Below the pieces are notes generated by a model. That model was not told the DNA's origin and did not search any database. It saw nothing but the letters and a program-made list of their open reading frames with translations. A stretch of DNA of 64,000 nucleotides from Damh-18 sp964390945. Lineage in GTDB: Bacteria; Patescibacteriota; Minisyncoccia; Phycocordibacterales; UBA918. The stretch's first letter is position 1. Each line of letters begins with the position of its first letter. Positions 1 to 6,517 of the stretch are shown piece by piece. The position numbers and the translations under genes are program-made. The DNA lies in assembly GCA_964390945.1 (NCBI GenBank), contig CAYMIV010000001.1, positions 9,424-73,423 of the forward strand. Direction: 5' to 3'.

Positions 1-1226
1 ACAGAACCCTGGTATTCACTCGGAATATCAACGGTTACTTCCTCAAAGGGCTCGTACTTCCCGTCCCCGTGTTCTTCGATGATAGCCTGCGGTTGCGAAA
101 CCTGAAGTTCGTATCCCTCACGGCGCATATTTTCAAGAAGAATAGAGATATGCATTTCACCTCGGCCATATACTTTGAAAGAATCACCATTTCCAAAATC
201 AACCTTAAGACCAACATTTACTTCGAGCTCACGCTCAAGTCGCTCGCGAATCTGGCGAGATGTAACATACTTTCCTTCTTTTCCTGCAAACGGTGAGTTG
301 TTAACCACAAAATCAAGCGCAATCGTCGGTTGGTCTACTGCAATTGCATCCATGGGCTGAGCCTGCTCGATGTCGGAAATAGTCTCCCCGATATTGATTT
401 CAGGAAATCCTGCAACAATAACGATATCACCCGCATAAGCACTTGCCGACTCGACACGCTCAGTGCCTTTGAAGGTGAAAAGTTTTGTGATTTTTCCTTT
501 TCGTGATGGTTTCCCTTCATGCAGAATGTACACGTTTTGACCGCTTTTGAGCTCACCTTCATAGATTCGCGCGACCGCAAGCCGACCGAGAAAATTGTCG
601 TAGCCAAGATTAAATACCTGCGCGCGGGTGATTTCGCCCTCAGAATATGCTTTTGCGGGAGGCACGTGCTCGAGAATGACATCAAGAAGCGGTGTGAGGT
701 CAGATGATTCATCGGTAAGTTTACGCTTAGCAATGCCCTGACGGCCGATAGCATACACCACAGGAAAATCTGCTTGCTCATCGTGTGCACCGAGCTCAAG
801 AAAGAGTTCCAATACCTGCTCCTCTGTTTTGTGCGGATCTGCTGCAGGTTTATCAATTTTATTTATGACGACAATCGGGTTAAGCCCGAGCTCGAGTGAT
901 TTCTTGAGCACAAAGCGTGTCTGCGGCATCGGACCTTCTTGAGCATCGACAATAAGAAGGACGCAATCAATGGAACGGAGCACGCGTTCAACTTCAGAAC
1001 CAAAGTCAGCGTGTCCAGGAGTATCAACAATGTTGATTTTGGTTCCCTTATATTCAATGGAAGTATTTTTAGCGTAAATGGTAATACCGCGCTCTTGTTC
1101 AAGGGCGTTTGAATCCATTGTTGCAGTCGCATCTGTTACGGCACCTGTTTGACGCATGATGGCATCAGTTAAGGTTGTCTTGCCGTGGTCAACGTGCGCA
1201 ATTATTGCAATATTCCTAGTTTCCAT
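1..1226 (-). CDS. typA: Translational GTPase TypA/BipA (3' end cut by window edge)
   Basis: Ribosome-associated GTPase of the EF-G-like translation factor family, linked to ribosome assembly and stress adaptation. The first 408 residues are visible and the reading frame stays open to the window edge; the family is usually about 600 residues, so the C-terminal part lies outside. G1 AHVDHGKTTL is at residues 10-19, G2 RGITI at 46-50, G3 DTPGH at 68-72 and G4 NKID at 122-125. The start METRNIAIIAHVDHGK fits the family N-terminus exactly. Domain II (about 200-290) and the start of domain III follow. No Shine-Dalgarno precedes the ATG; an AT-rich stretch (TATATAAC) lies a few bases upstream. The identity is certain; the end is unknown. 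Confidence 0.96.
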   Translation of the reverse strand, partial: METRNIAIIAHVDHGKTTLTDAIMRQTGAVTDATATMDSNALEQERGITIYAKNTSIEYKGTKINIVDTPGHADFGSEVERVLRSIDCVLLIVDAQEGPMPQTRFVLKKSLELGLNPIVVINKIDKPAADPHKTEEQVLELFLELGAHDEQADFPVVYAIGRQGIAKRKLTDESSDLTPLLDVILEHVPPAKAYSEGEITRAQVFNLGYDNFLGRLAVARIYEGELKSGQNVYILHEGKPSRKGKITKLFTFKGTERVESASAYAGDIVIVAGFPEINIGETISDIEQAQPMDAIAVDQPTIALDFVVNNSPFAGKEGKYVTSRQIRERLERELEVNVGLKVDFGNGDSFKVYGRGEMHISILLENMRREGYELQVSQPQAIIEEHGDGKYEPFEEVTVDIPSEYQGS

Positions 1227-1303
1227 AAGTTATATATTGAGCGATGCTTGCCCCGTACTGAAACGAACTTGTTGAGCTTCTAGTTCAGGGTTTCTGGTTT
1301 CCA

Positions 1304-1325
1304 TAAAAAAGTGCGCCTGTGGCGC
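1304..1325 (-). terminator. Rho-independent terminator after the GIY-YIG gene
   Basis: On the minus strand a GCGCC-ACA-GGCGC hairpin (1313-1325) is followed by a run of six T (complement of 1305-1310). It lies 27 nt past the stop of the GIY-YIG gene and separates it from typA. Confidence 0.75.
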
Positions 1326-1351
1326 GAAGTGATCCACAATGTACTAAAAAA

Positions 1352-1627
1352 TTAGTGTTTCGTCAATCGTTTTGCCTTTCGGTGGCTCTTTAAGAAATTT
1401 TCTTTTTCCGGCTTCGTCAGTTTCTTAAGCGCCGCTTCACGTTTCTGTGCTTCGCTACGAGAGGACACAGGTTCTCTGTACTCGACTGAAATTGGGAAAC
1501 GTGAGCGGGTATACTTAGCGCCCGTTTTTCCCTCTTTGTGTTCTTGAAAACGGCGATCAACATTTGTTGTTGCACCGGTATAAAGCGTTCCGTCGCTACA
1601 TCTTAAAATATATACGAACCAGGTCAT
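1352..1627 (-). CDS. GIY-YIG domain endonuclease-like protein (YhbQ/UPF0213 type)
   Basis: A 91-residue stand-alone GIY-YIG domain. The N-terminus MTWFVYILRC and the YTGAT segment form the GIY-YIG core, followed by the conserved arginine of NVDRRFQEH, and K-Y-T-R further on. Members of this small family are predicted nucleases of uncertain physiological role, probably in DNA processing. The start was set at the ATG before TWFVYILR because the frame upstream would run through the ychF terminator and lacks family resemblance. The gene follows ychF on the same strand but a strong terminator lies between them, so it is probably expressed separately. It has its own terminator at 1304-1325. Confidence 0.88.
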   Translation of the reverse strand: MTWFVYILRCSDGTLYTGATTNVDRRFQEHKEGKTGAKYTRSRFPISVEYREPVSSRSEAQKREAALKKLTKPEKENFLKSHRKAKRLTKH

Positions 1628-1691
1628 ATGTATAAAATATGAAATGCTATTGACAGAATTATTATATGTAATATAAATGACCGTAGTTACT

Positions 1692-1742
1692 AAAGGAAAA
1701 AAGGAGTCTGGGCCGTGTTGCGCTATCCACGCAACACGGCCC
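1692..1742 (-). terminator. Strong rho-independent terminator of ychF
   Basis: A perfect 13-bp stem (1710-1722 with 1730-1742, 7-nt loop) begins 9 nt after the ychF stop. On the minus strand it is followed by a T-rich tract (complement of 1693-1704). Confidence 0.9.
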
Positions 1743-1750
1743 ATTATAAT

Positions 1751-2851
1751 TTATGCAATCATAAATTCGATGACATCACCCTCCTGCACGATATATTCCT
1801 TCCCTTCAGTACGGAGTTTTCCCGTTGCGCGTGCCTGTGCAATGGAACCACACTGCACCAAATCGTCAAAGGTTACTACTTGAGCGCGAATGTAGCGGTC
1901 TTTGAAATCGGTGTGAATCGCCGCACCCGCCTCGGGGCCGGTCGCACCTCGCCTCACCGTCCACGCCCTCGTCTCCTTCTCACCGGTGGTGAAAAACGAC
2001 ATGAGCCCCAGGCGGTGATAGCACGCACGAATGAGTGTATCAATACCTGAATCAAGGGTTGCGTACTCGCGCCTGAACTCCGTTTTCTCTTCTTCGGAGA
2101 GGTCTTTAAGTTCCTGCTCAATACCCGCATCAACGAGGACATATTCAGATTGTGTTTCGTCGATGAATTCCATGAGCTCCTTCCACCTCTCGTCATTCGT
2201 TTCGTCGAGGTTGTACGCACCGTTCTTTTTATTGAGGACATACAAAAACTGCTTCATCGTGAGAAGGTGGAGTCCTTTCACAACAATTTTCTCTTCTTCG
2301 CTCATATCCATTGCGCGTGCCAGTTTGCCGTTCTTGAGGTGCGGAAGGAGGCGTGTGAGAACATCACGCTCAGCAACTGCGGTTTTATCACCGCGCTTTG
2401 CATCCTTCTCTACATTTCCGAGTCGCTTTGAAACGGTTTCAGCATCGGCGAGAATGAGCTCAAGATTGATGACCTCGATGTCGGAAAGCGGGTCAACGGC
2501 GCCGCTCACGTGAATGACGTCCGGGTCATCAAAGATACGCACGACTTCAGCAATCATGTCGACTTCTCGGATGTTTGCGAGGAATTTATTACCGAGACCC
2601 TCTCCTTCCGAGGCGCCTTTTACGATACCGGCGATATCAACGAACTCGACGATGGCGGGGATGATTTTTTCCGAATGCGATATTTTTGCAAGCGTCTCAA
2701 GTCTTGCGTCGGGAACAGCGACCACGCCGACCGACGGGTCAATCGTACAGAACGGGTAATTCTCCGCCGGAACAGAGTTTTTCGTGAGCGCATTAAAAAG
2801 CGTCGATTTTCCGACGTTTGGAAGTCCTACGATACCCACCGATAAAGACAT
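1751..2851 (-). CDS. ychF: Redox-regulated ATPase YchF (Obg-family)
   Basis: Universal P-loop NTPase of the Obg/YchF family that binds ATP rather than GTP, associates with ribosomes and is tied to stress responses. At 366 residues it matches the family length. The P-loop GLPNVGKST is at residues 9-17, NYPFCTIDP follows, the G3-like DIAG is at 72-75 and the switch GASEGEGLGNKFLANIREVD is typical. A coiled-coil insertion and a C-terminal TGS domain (about 280-366) complete it. The start MSLSVGIVGLPNVGKS was chosen over an ATG 25 codons upstream because family proteins begin there and because an extended -10 box (2860-2868) sits 8 nt before it. The G4 site reads VLNKKN rather than the NxNE usual for YchF. 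A terminator follows directly. Confidence 0.96.
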   Translation of the reverse strand: MSLSVGIVGLPNVGKSTLFNALTKNSVPAENYPFCTIDPSVGVVAVPDARLETLAKISHSEKIIPAIVEFVDIAGIVKGASEGEGLGNKFLANIREVDMIAEVVRIFDDPDVIHVSGAVDPLSDIEVINLELILADAETVSKRLGNVEKDAKRGDKTAVAERDVLTRLLPHLKNGKLARAMDMSEEEKIVVKGLHLLTMKQFLYVLNKKNGAYNLDETNDERWKELMEFIDETQSEYVLVDAGIEQELKDLSEEEKTEFRREYATLDSGIDTLIRACYHRLGLMSFFTTGEKETRAWTVRRGATGPEAGAAIHTDFKDRYIRAQVVTFDDLVQCGSIAQARATGKLRTEGKEYIVQEGDVIEFMIA

Positions 2852-2859
2852 ACCGCGTA

Positions 2860-2868
2860 AGAGTACCA
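2860..2868 (-). promoter_or_regulatory. Extended -10 promoter of ychF (predicted leaderless)
   Basis: TGG-TACTCT on the minus strand, 8 nt before the ychF ATG. No Shine-Dalgarno fits in between, so the transcript probably begins at or next to the start codon. Confidence 0.55.
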
Positions 2869-2932
2869 GAGTTTTCCATAATTCAGAAGTGTGTTTTACT
2901 TGCTCTTGAATAATTTTTCTTCTCATAGAAAA

Positions 2933-2941
2933 TGCTACACT
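2933..2941 (+). promoter_or_regulatory. Extended -10 promoter for the 2974 gene
   Basis: TGC-TACACT. The expected transcript start near 2948 leaves a leader of about 26 nt that holds the AAGGAG ribosome site. It also rules out the upstream ATG at 2932 as the start. Confidence 0.5.
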
Positions 2942-2973
2942 GGGTAAAGACAGTTCACTTCAAGGAGAATGAC

Positions 2974-3270
2974 GTGTCTCAAGATGCTGTAAAAGAAGGT
3001 TGGTACGCACCAGTTCCCGCCGTGCTCATTCAGAGGCTTGCTGCGTATCTCTATGCAACAACGCTCGAATCTCAACAACTGCTAAAACACCCCTATTTCA
3101 CTGAAGTTGCAAGGGAGATGGGGTACAGTGCGGATCGCAGAGAACACTTTGGCAAATTTTTGGCAAAGGAATCCGCGTTCGCAAAGGAAAACAACACCCT
3201 CGTTAACTTTGAAAAAAATATTGCGAGGTATTTGCGAAAATACCCACGCCACATACGAGCAAAACTTTGA
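2974..3270 (+). CDS. Small hypothetical protein (98 aa)
   Basis: Not recognised. The frame is open from an ATG at 2932, but GTG 2974 is preferred: CAAGGAG lies 6 nt upstream and the -10 box TACACT (2936-2941) overlaps the region just after 2932. The product is a soluble, mostly helical, basic protein of 98 residues rich in aromatic and charged residues, without cysteines, signal peptide or membrane segment. It is a single-gene unit: promoter, Shine-Dalgarno and a terminator whose stem overlaps the stop codon. It is divergent from ychF. The gene structure supports a real gene, and the function is unknown. Two further small GTG-start genes of the same layout follow at 3382 and 5499. Confidence 0.7.
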   Translation: MSQDAVKEGWYAPVPAVLIQRLAAYLYATTLESQQLLKHPYFTEVAREMGYSADRREHFGKFLAKESAFAKENNTLVNFEKNIARYLRKYPRHIRAKL

Positions 3271-3297
3271 CCCCGACCACTCACCGTCGGGGTCTTT
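3269..3297 (+). terminator. Terminator overlapping the stop of the 2974 gene
   Basis: A perfect GACCCCGAC/GTCGGGGTC stem (3269-3277 with 3286-3294) with an 8-nt loop, followed by TTTCATATTT. The first stem base lies inside the TGA stop. Confidence 0.85.
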
Positions 3298-3302
3298 CAT
3301 AT

Positions 3303-3331
3303 TTGACTTTTTCATACAAAAAATGCACAAT
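3303..3331 (+). promoter_or_regulatory. Promoter for the 3382 gene
   Basis: TTGACT, 17 nt, CACAAT. The leader contains a small hairpin (AAGAAC/GTTCTT) before the AGGAG site. Confidence 0.5.
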
Positions 3332-3381
3332 CCTCCGGCTCAAAGAACGAGCAAGTTCTTGAATAATCACAGGAGAAAATA

Positions 3382-3564
3382 GTGACGGAAATGACAGTTT
3401 GTACGGAGTGCGACAACGCGCGACGCGCTCAGGCCTTCCGTACATGGAGAAAATGCTGCGGTGGCGTCGGATATAAGAAAGATACTCAACCAGTCAAAGC
3501 CGGCGCGGTAACCGCACAGAAACCGACGCTTAAGCTCGTCCACTCGCGCCGCAAGGTTGCGTGA
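3382..3564 (+). CDS. Small cysteine-containing hypothetical protein (60 aa)
   Basis: Not recognised. A 60-residue basic protein starting at GTG 3382, 6 nt after AGGAG (3371-3375). It has CTEC near the N-terminus (residues 7 and 10) and CC at 25-26, so a single small zinc site (C-x2-C ... C-C) is conceivable, but no known zinc-ribbon spacing is present. The C-terminal half is rich in Lys, Arg and Val. A promoter (3303-3331) and a strong terminator (3585-3614) frame it as an independent unit. A short abundantly expressed basic protein is plausible; the role is unknown. The well-formed expression signals are the main reason to call it. Confidence 0.6.
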   Translation: MTEMTVCTECDNARRAQAFRTWRKCCGGVGYKKDTQPVKAGAVTAQKPTLKLVHSRRKVA

Positions 3565-3584
3565 GATTTGGTTCACGCGCTATC

Positions 3585-3614
3585 ATCCCCCGTATGTACG
3601 GGGGATTTATTTTG
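3585..3614 (+). terminator. Terminator after the 3382 gene (also facing the metallopeptidase)
   Basis: A 10-bp near-perfect palindrome (3585-3594 with 3597-3606) followed by TTATTTTG. It also lies just past the stop of the converging gene at 3607 and may serve both strands. Confidence 0.8.
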
Positions 3615-3987
3615 TCTTACCTCGTCGCACCTCTTCAAGCTCTATCCATTCTTCACCATGTCCGATAAAATGTGCTACTTCATGCCAGACTGTATTCATG
3701 ACACATTCGCGTATGTCCTCTACATTTTTGAACGAATCGAGAATCGGTTTTTTGAAAATTGTGATGGTATCGGGTAAAAGAGGTGCCTCTTCTCCGCGCT
3801 CAGAGAGCGGTACCCCCTCATAAAGTCCGAAGAGCGTATCACCGGGTTTGAGACCCTCTGCTTTCCTTTGTCGTTTTGAGACATTGTGGCGCACAAAAAT
3901 AGCGACGTTGACAAGCTTCTTCCGTACCCATTCGGGGAGTGCCGCTATTCCTTCATCGACGTATGTTTTGAACTCGTGGTCATCCAT
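3607..3987 (-). CDS. Zincin-like metallopeptidase (DUF1025/PF06262 family)
   Basis: A 126-residue minimal metalloprotease-like protein. The C-terminal signature HEVAHFIGHGEEWIE carries HExxH with a GxGExW extension, which is the hallmark of the bacterial possible metallopeptidase family PF06262; the third zinc ligand is probably the downstream Glu or His. An acidic and aromatic N-terminal half contains the typical LFGLYEGVPL stretch. Cytosolic, with no signal peptide. Family members are widespread and mostly uncharacterised; proteolytic activity is inferred. The start is an ATG with a TACTCT box 6 nt upstream (3994-3999), so it may be leaderless. It converges with the 3382 gene and is divergent from the PrmC-like gene. 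Confidence 0.88.
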   Translation of the reverse strand: MDDHEFKTYVDEGIAALPEWVRKKLVNVAIFVRHNVSKRQRKAEGLKPGDTLFGLYEGVPLSERGEEAPLLPDTITIFKKPILDSFKNVEDIRECVMNTVWHEVAHFIGHGEEWIELEEVRRGKTK

Positions 3988-4022
3988 GCTACAAGAGTAG
4001 CGTACCGAAACAACATTGCAAT

Positions 4023-4769
4023 ATGAATTTCATCGAGAGCCAAAAAGCAAAATTGTTGAAAGAAAAATACGCCGGGATAGAATCAACCGAATTCATACGT
4101 GACGGGCAACGACTTGAAAATGGTGAGCCGTATGAGTATGTACTTGGTTACGTCGATTTTTTAGGCTGCCGCATTGATCTCGGATACCGACCGATGATTC
4201 CTCGATATGAAACTGCTTTTTGGGTGGAGCGCGCAATCTCAAAACTCGCACAAAAAAATCATGCACTGCGAATCGCCGACACATTTGCGGGTTCGGGAAA
4301 TGTCGGTCTTGCAGTTCTCGCCCATATCAAAAATTCATACGTCGAATTCAGCGAATATGACGAGTCACTTCTTGAACAGATACACATCAATTGCGTGCTC
4401 AATGATATTGAGCCGTCCCGATATTCAATATCGCGAGGTGACGGGCTTTCCGCGCTTTCCGGTACGTACGATGCAATTTTTGCCGTACCTCCATATGTCG
4501 CAAAAGATGCGCTTCCCGAACTTGACCCAGAAATGATTCACTACGAACCCCACCTCGCATTTTTTGCTGAAGAAGACGGAACCGCCTTCCACAGAATGCT
4601 TGTGAGAGAGGCATACGATTTTGTTGCTCATGGAGGAACTTTGTATATGGAGGCTGATATGGACCAAGATAAAATAATACGCAACTTTCTAAATGAAAGC
4701 AGGTGGAAGAGTATAGAGTGTTGGGAGGACCCCTATGGGGCAACCCCGAATATTGTTCTTCAAAAATAA
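4023..4769 (+). CDS. PrmC/HemK-like N5-glutamine methyltransferase, altered NPPY motif
   Basis: A 248-residue class I SAM-dependent methyltransferase. The PRYETAFWVERAI segment (about residues 60-72) is the PrmC R-x-E-T block, and IADTFAGSGNVGLAVL is the SAM-binding motif I. PrmC methylates the GGQ glutamine of release factors. The catalytic motif, normally NPPY, reads FAVPPYV, with Val in place of the Asn that holds the target amide. The rest (ELDPEMIHYEPHLAFFAEEDG) matches the family. Either this is a PrmC with relaxed chemistry or a paralogue that methylates something else. The family call is firm, the release-factor role less so. Length is slightly short because the N-terminal helical domain is reduced. 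Confidence 0.82.
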   Translation: MNFIESQKAKLLKEKYAGIESTEFIRDGQRLENGEPYEYVLGYVDFLGCRIDLGYRPMIPRYETAFWVERAISKLAQKNHALRIADTFAGSGNVGLAVLAHIKNSYVEFSEYDESLLEQIHINCVLNDIEPSRYSISRGDGLSALSGTYDAIFAVPPYVAKDALPELDPEMIHYEPHLAFFAEEDGTAFHRMLVREAYDFVAHGGTLYMEADMDQDKIIRNFLNESRWKSIECWEDPYGATPNIVLQK

Positions 4770-4788
4770 GAGACTCGGGTGATTGTAT

Positions 4789-5364
4789 CTAAAGACCGGC
4801 GGAACCAAGCGAAGAAACTTTTTTTAACCACGCTTCGAGCTTCTCTGGTTTCACTCTCTCCGACGGACCGAAGGCAGTTACTCTCGCCTTAATGCCTGCA
4901 AATCCGAGAATACCAAACGCAATCTCATTCGTATAATCACCGAATTTCCACCAGGTCATAAATGGGCTATGGGTCCCCGCTACTATGATGACTCGCGCTG
5001 TTTTGCCTTTGAGACGCTGTACAAGTTTTTTTGTTTCTTTGTCAAAATTAAAAGCAAAGCCGGGCAACCACAAGCGATCAAACATCCCTTTCATGACAGC
5101 GGGCATGGTACACCACCAATTGGGGTATATGAATACAATGTGGTCAGCAGATTGCATTTTTTCCTGAAGTGCAACGAGATCCGGTTCGAGTGTCTGGATT
5201 TCTTTGTAACCTTGGTGAAGAACGGGGTCAAAGTGCATGTCAGATACATTGACGCGATCGACCTCAAACCCCGCAGTACGCGCCGCGGATTCATAGGTGT
5301 CGGCAAGACGACCAGAAAATGTATTTTTGTCCGGATGTCCAAGAAATACCAGAATTTTTTTCAT
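4789..5364 (-). CDS. NAD(P)H-dependent flavodoxin-fold oxidoreductase (MdaB/KefF/NQO type)
   Basis: A 191-residue flavodoxin-like fold protein. It starts MKKILVFLGHPDKNTFSGRLADTY, where GHP and the following Ser bind FMN/FAD phosphate, and it carries the family block FIYPNWWCTMPAVMKGMFDRLWLPGFAF, with the W-x3-P-A-x-K-G-x-x-D-R motif of the quinone reductase 2/KefF family. It probably reduces quinones or other electrophiles with NAD(P)H in the cytosol. The start was chosen at this ATG since 53 upstream codons have no family resemblance and an extended -10 box lies 8 nt before it. It is a monocistronic minus-strand gene between two plus-strand units. Confidence 0.92.
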   Translation of the reverse strand: MKKILVFLGHPDKNTFSGRLADTYESAARTAGFEVDRVNVSDMHFDPVLHQGYKEIQTLEPDLVALQEKMQSADHIVFIYPNWWCTMPAVMKGMFDRLWLPGFAFNFDKETKKLVQRLKGKTARVIIVAGTHSPFMTWWKFGDYTNEIAFGILGFAGIKARVTAFGPSERVKPEKLEAWLKKVSSLGSAGL

Positions 5365-5372
5365 GTATGTAG

Positions 5373-5381
5373 ATAGTAGCA
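5373..5381 (-). promoter_or_regulatory. Extended -10 promoter of the oxidoreductase gene (predicted leaderless)
   Basis: TGC-TACTAT on the minus strand, 8 nt before the ATG at 5364. There is no room for a ribosome binding site. Confidence 0.55.
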
Positions 5382-5430
5382 TGCACAGAATGTGATGTTT
5401 CCAATCACTGTTCAAAACCCGCCTAACTTG

Positions 5431-5459
5431 TTGACACACCCGCAGTCGAGGAATATGCT
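5431..5459 (+). promoter_or_regulatory. Consensus sigma70-type promoter for the 5499 gene
   Basis: TTGACA, 17 nt, TATGCT. This is the best -35/-10 pair in the window. It sets the transcript start near 5466, with a leader of about 33 nt. Confidence 0.75.
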
Positions 5460-5498
5460 CTACCCGGTTGTTTTGACCACAACACAAAAGGAGTAAAG

Positions 5499-5813
5499 GT
5501 GAGCGCCCTATTGACGTACGCAAAAGACGAACCGATGTTCAGAGCATCAACGAACGAAACTTTCGACGCCTGTCCCGCACTTCTTGTGTATGAGGACTCG
5601 AATGGAAGCAAACAAGAGCGCGTGCATACGGTGAAAGAGGCGCGTGCAATTGCAAACGCGCGCTTCAATTCACGAGACCCGCGCGAGCGTGCAAAGAAGG
5701 TTGCGGTGTGGGCGCTCGACGAAAACGGCAAAGCGCTGCGCGCACGTGACCCAGGGATTTATCGAACAAATCCCTCAAACAATCCTGAACCGGTTCTGTA
5801 TCGATGCAGATGA
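5499..5813 (+). CDS. Small hypothetical protein (104 aa)
   Basis: Not recognised. A cytosolic 104-residue protein starting at GTG 5499, five bases after AAAAGGAG (5486-5493), driven by a consensus promoter and ended by a strong terminator. The middle (about 40-75) is rich in Arg, Ala and Glu and predicted helical; the C-terminus has Asn-Pro-rich YRTNPSNNPEPVLYRCR. Two cysteines, no metal motif, no signal peptide. The complete, isolated expression unit strongly suggests a real and well-expressed gene. Its layout matches the 2974 and 3382 genes (GTG start, Shine-Dalgarno, own promoter and terminator). Confidence 0.72.
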   Translation: MSALLTYAKDEPMFRASTNETFDACPALLVYEDSNGSKQERVHTVKEARAIANARFNSRDPRERAKKVAVWALDENGKALRARDPGIYRTNPSNNPEPVLYRCR

Positions 5814-5825
5814 TTGCATCACAAT

Positions 5826-5853
5826 AACCCGCGCTTTGCGCGGGTTGTTTATT
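5826..5853 (+). terminator. Terminator of the 5499 gene
   Basis: AACCCGCGC/GCGCGGGTT stem (5826-5834 with 5838-5846), loop TTT, then GTTTATTTG. It overlaps the last codons of the converging gene at 5849. Confidence 0.85.
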
Positions 5854-6148
5854 TGTATAGAGTGCCGTTTGGGTTGAAACGTGGTCCCGTTCCCGGTGCT
5901 TGTTTCGGCATCTTGTCACCGAGCGCTTCTTGGAGCTCTTTTTGATATTTTGGTAGAACTTTCATTGCTGCAGCCATCTGATTTTTTCCCGACTTCATCT
6001 CTGACTGCATTTCAACAGCAATCTTTTCGAAAAGTTTCGGATTTTTCTCCATCATCGTTAGAATCATCTCACGCTGCTCCGGGGGCGCACTCTTGAGCTG
6101 GCGCTCGAGCATCTTCTTCATCATGAAATTCTTTGCTTTGTCAAACAT
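5849..6148 (-). CDS. Small charged helical hypothetical protein (99 aa)
   Basis: Not recognised. A Met-, Lys- and Glu-rich, fully helical protein (MFDKAKNFMMKKMLERQLKS...), with a proline-rich, flexible C-terminus (KQAPGTGPRFNPNG). It has no cysteines and no membrane segment. Small proteins of this style are common in Parcubacteria, but I know of no function. The start was set at the ATG before FDKAKNF because the 20 upstream codons are unlike it and an extended -10 (TGG-TAACAT, 6168-6176) lies between. The 3' end overlaps the terminator of the converging 5499 gene by five bases. Confidence 0.7.
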   Translation of the reverse strand: MFDKAKNFMMKKMLERQLKSAPPEQREMILTMMEKNPKLFEKIAVEMQSEMKSGKNQMAAAMKVLPKYQKELQEALGDKMPKQAPGTGPRFNPNGTLYK

Positions 6149-6230
6149 ATTGTTTTTTGTGTTCAGTATGTTACCATAAATTTGTTGGCTACACTCCTGT
6201 GCCGACAAGTGATCACTCCATCGAGTGTTC

Positions 6231-6262
6231 GACGCCGCTACTCGTGCGGCGTCTTTTTTTTT
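6231..6262 (+). terminator. Strong plus-strand terminator without an upstream protein gene
   Basis: GACGCCGC/GCGGCGTC stem (6231-6238 with 6246-6253) followed by nine T. It points rightward, against atpC, and the nearest plus-strand gene (5499) already has its own terminator. A TACACT box at 6189-6194 and a short hairpin (CACTC/GAGTG) lie just upstream, so it may end a small RNA of about 60 nt. Confidence 0.75.
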
Positions 6263-6263
6263 G

Positions 6264-6515
6264 CTAAACGAGAATCGTTGCTTGATTGTTGCTTACCTCG
6301 AGTACACCGCGGTCTATGGAAATTTCAGTTCGCTCTCCGCTTTCAAGTTCGTAAATGACAGCACCTGCAGAGAGCAAGGTGACAAACGGTTCATGGTGAG
6401 CAAGGACGGTCATGGTGCCTTCTGTTGCAGGCACTGAAACGCTCCGCACCTTACCGGCATAAAGCGGCTCGTCCACCGTGGTAACCGTCAGCATGAAGTC
6501 GTGCGTATTTTGCAT
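6264..6515 (-). CDS. atpC: ATP synthase epsilon subunit, beta-sandwich domain only
   Basis: Epsilon subunit of the F1 central stalk, last gene of the atp operon. It has only 83 residues against about 130-140 in most bacteria. The N-terminal beta-sandwich is complete (L-T-V-T-T-V-D-E-P-L-Y-A-G ... VPATEGTMTVLAHHEPFVTLLSAGAV), and the protein stops right after the last strand. The helical C-terminal hairpin, which in other bacteria inhibits ATP hydrolysis, is absent. It starts 2 nt after atpD and shows no sign of frameshift, as the frame ends cleanly before the terminator region. Loss of the inhibitory domain suggests that the enzyme is not epsilon-inhibited. Confidence 0.94.
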   Translation of the reverse strand: MQNTHDFMLTVTTVDEPLYAGKVRSVSVPATEGTMTVLAHHEPFVTLLSAGAVIYELESGERTEISIDRGVLEVSNNQATILV

Positions 6516-6517
6516 AC

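Noticed and set aside
2031..2513. Long open frame on the plus strand opposite ychF (160 codons).
   Set aside because: It is antisense to the highly conserved ychF, has no family motifs and is Ser/Arg-rich as expected of a shadow frame.
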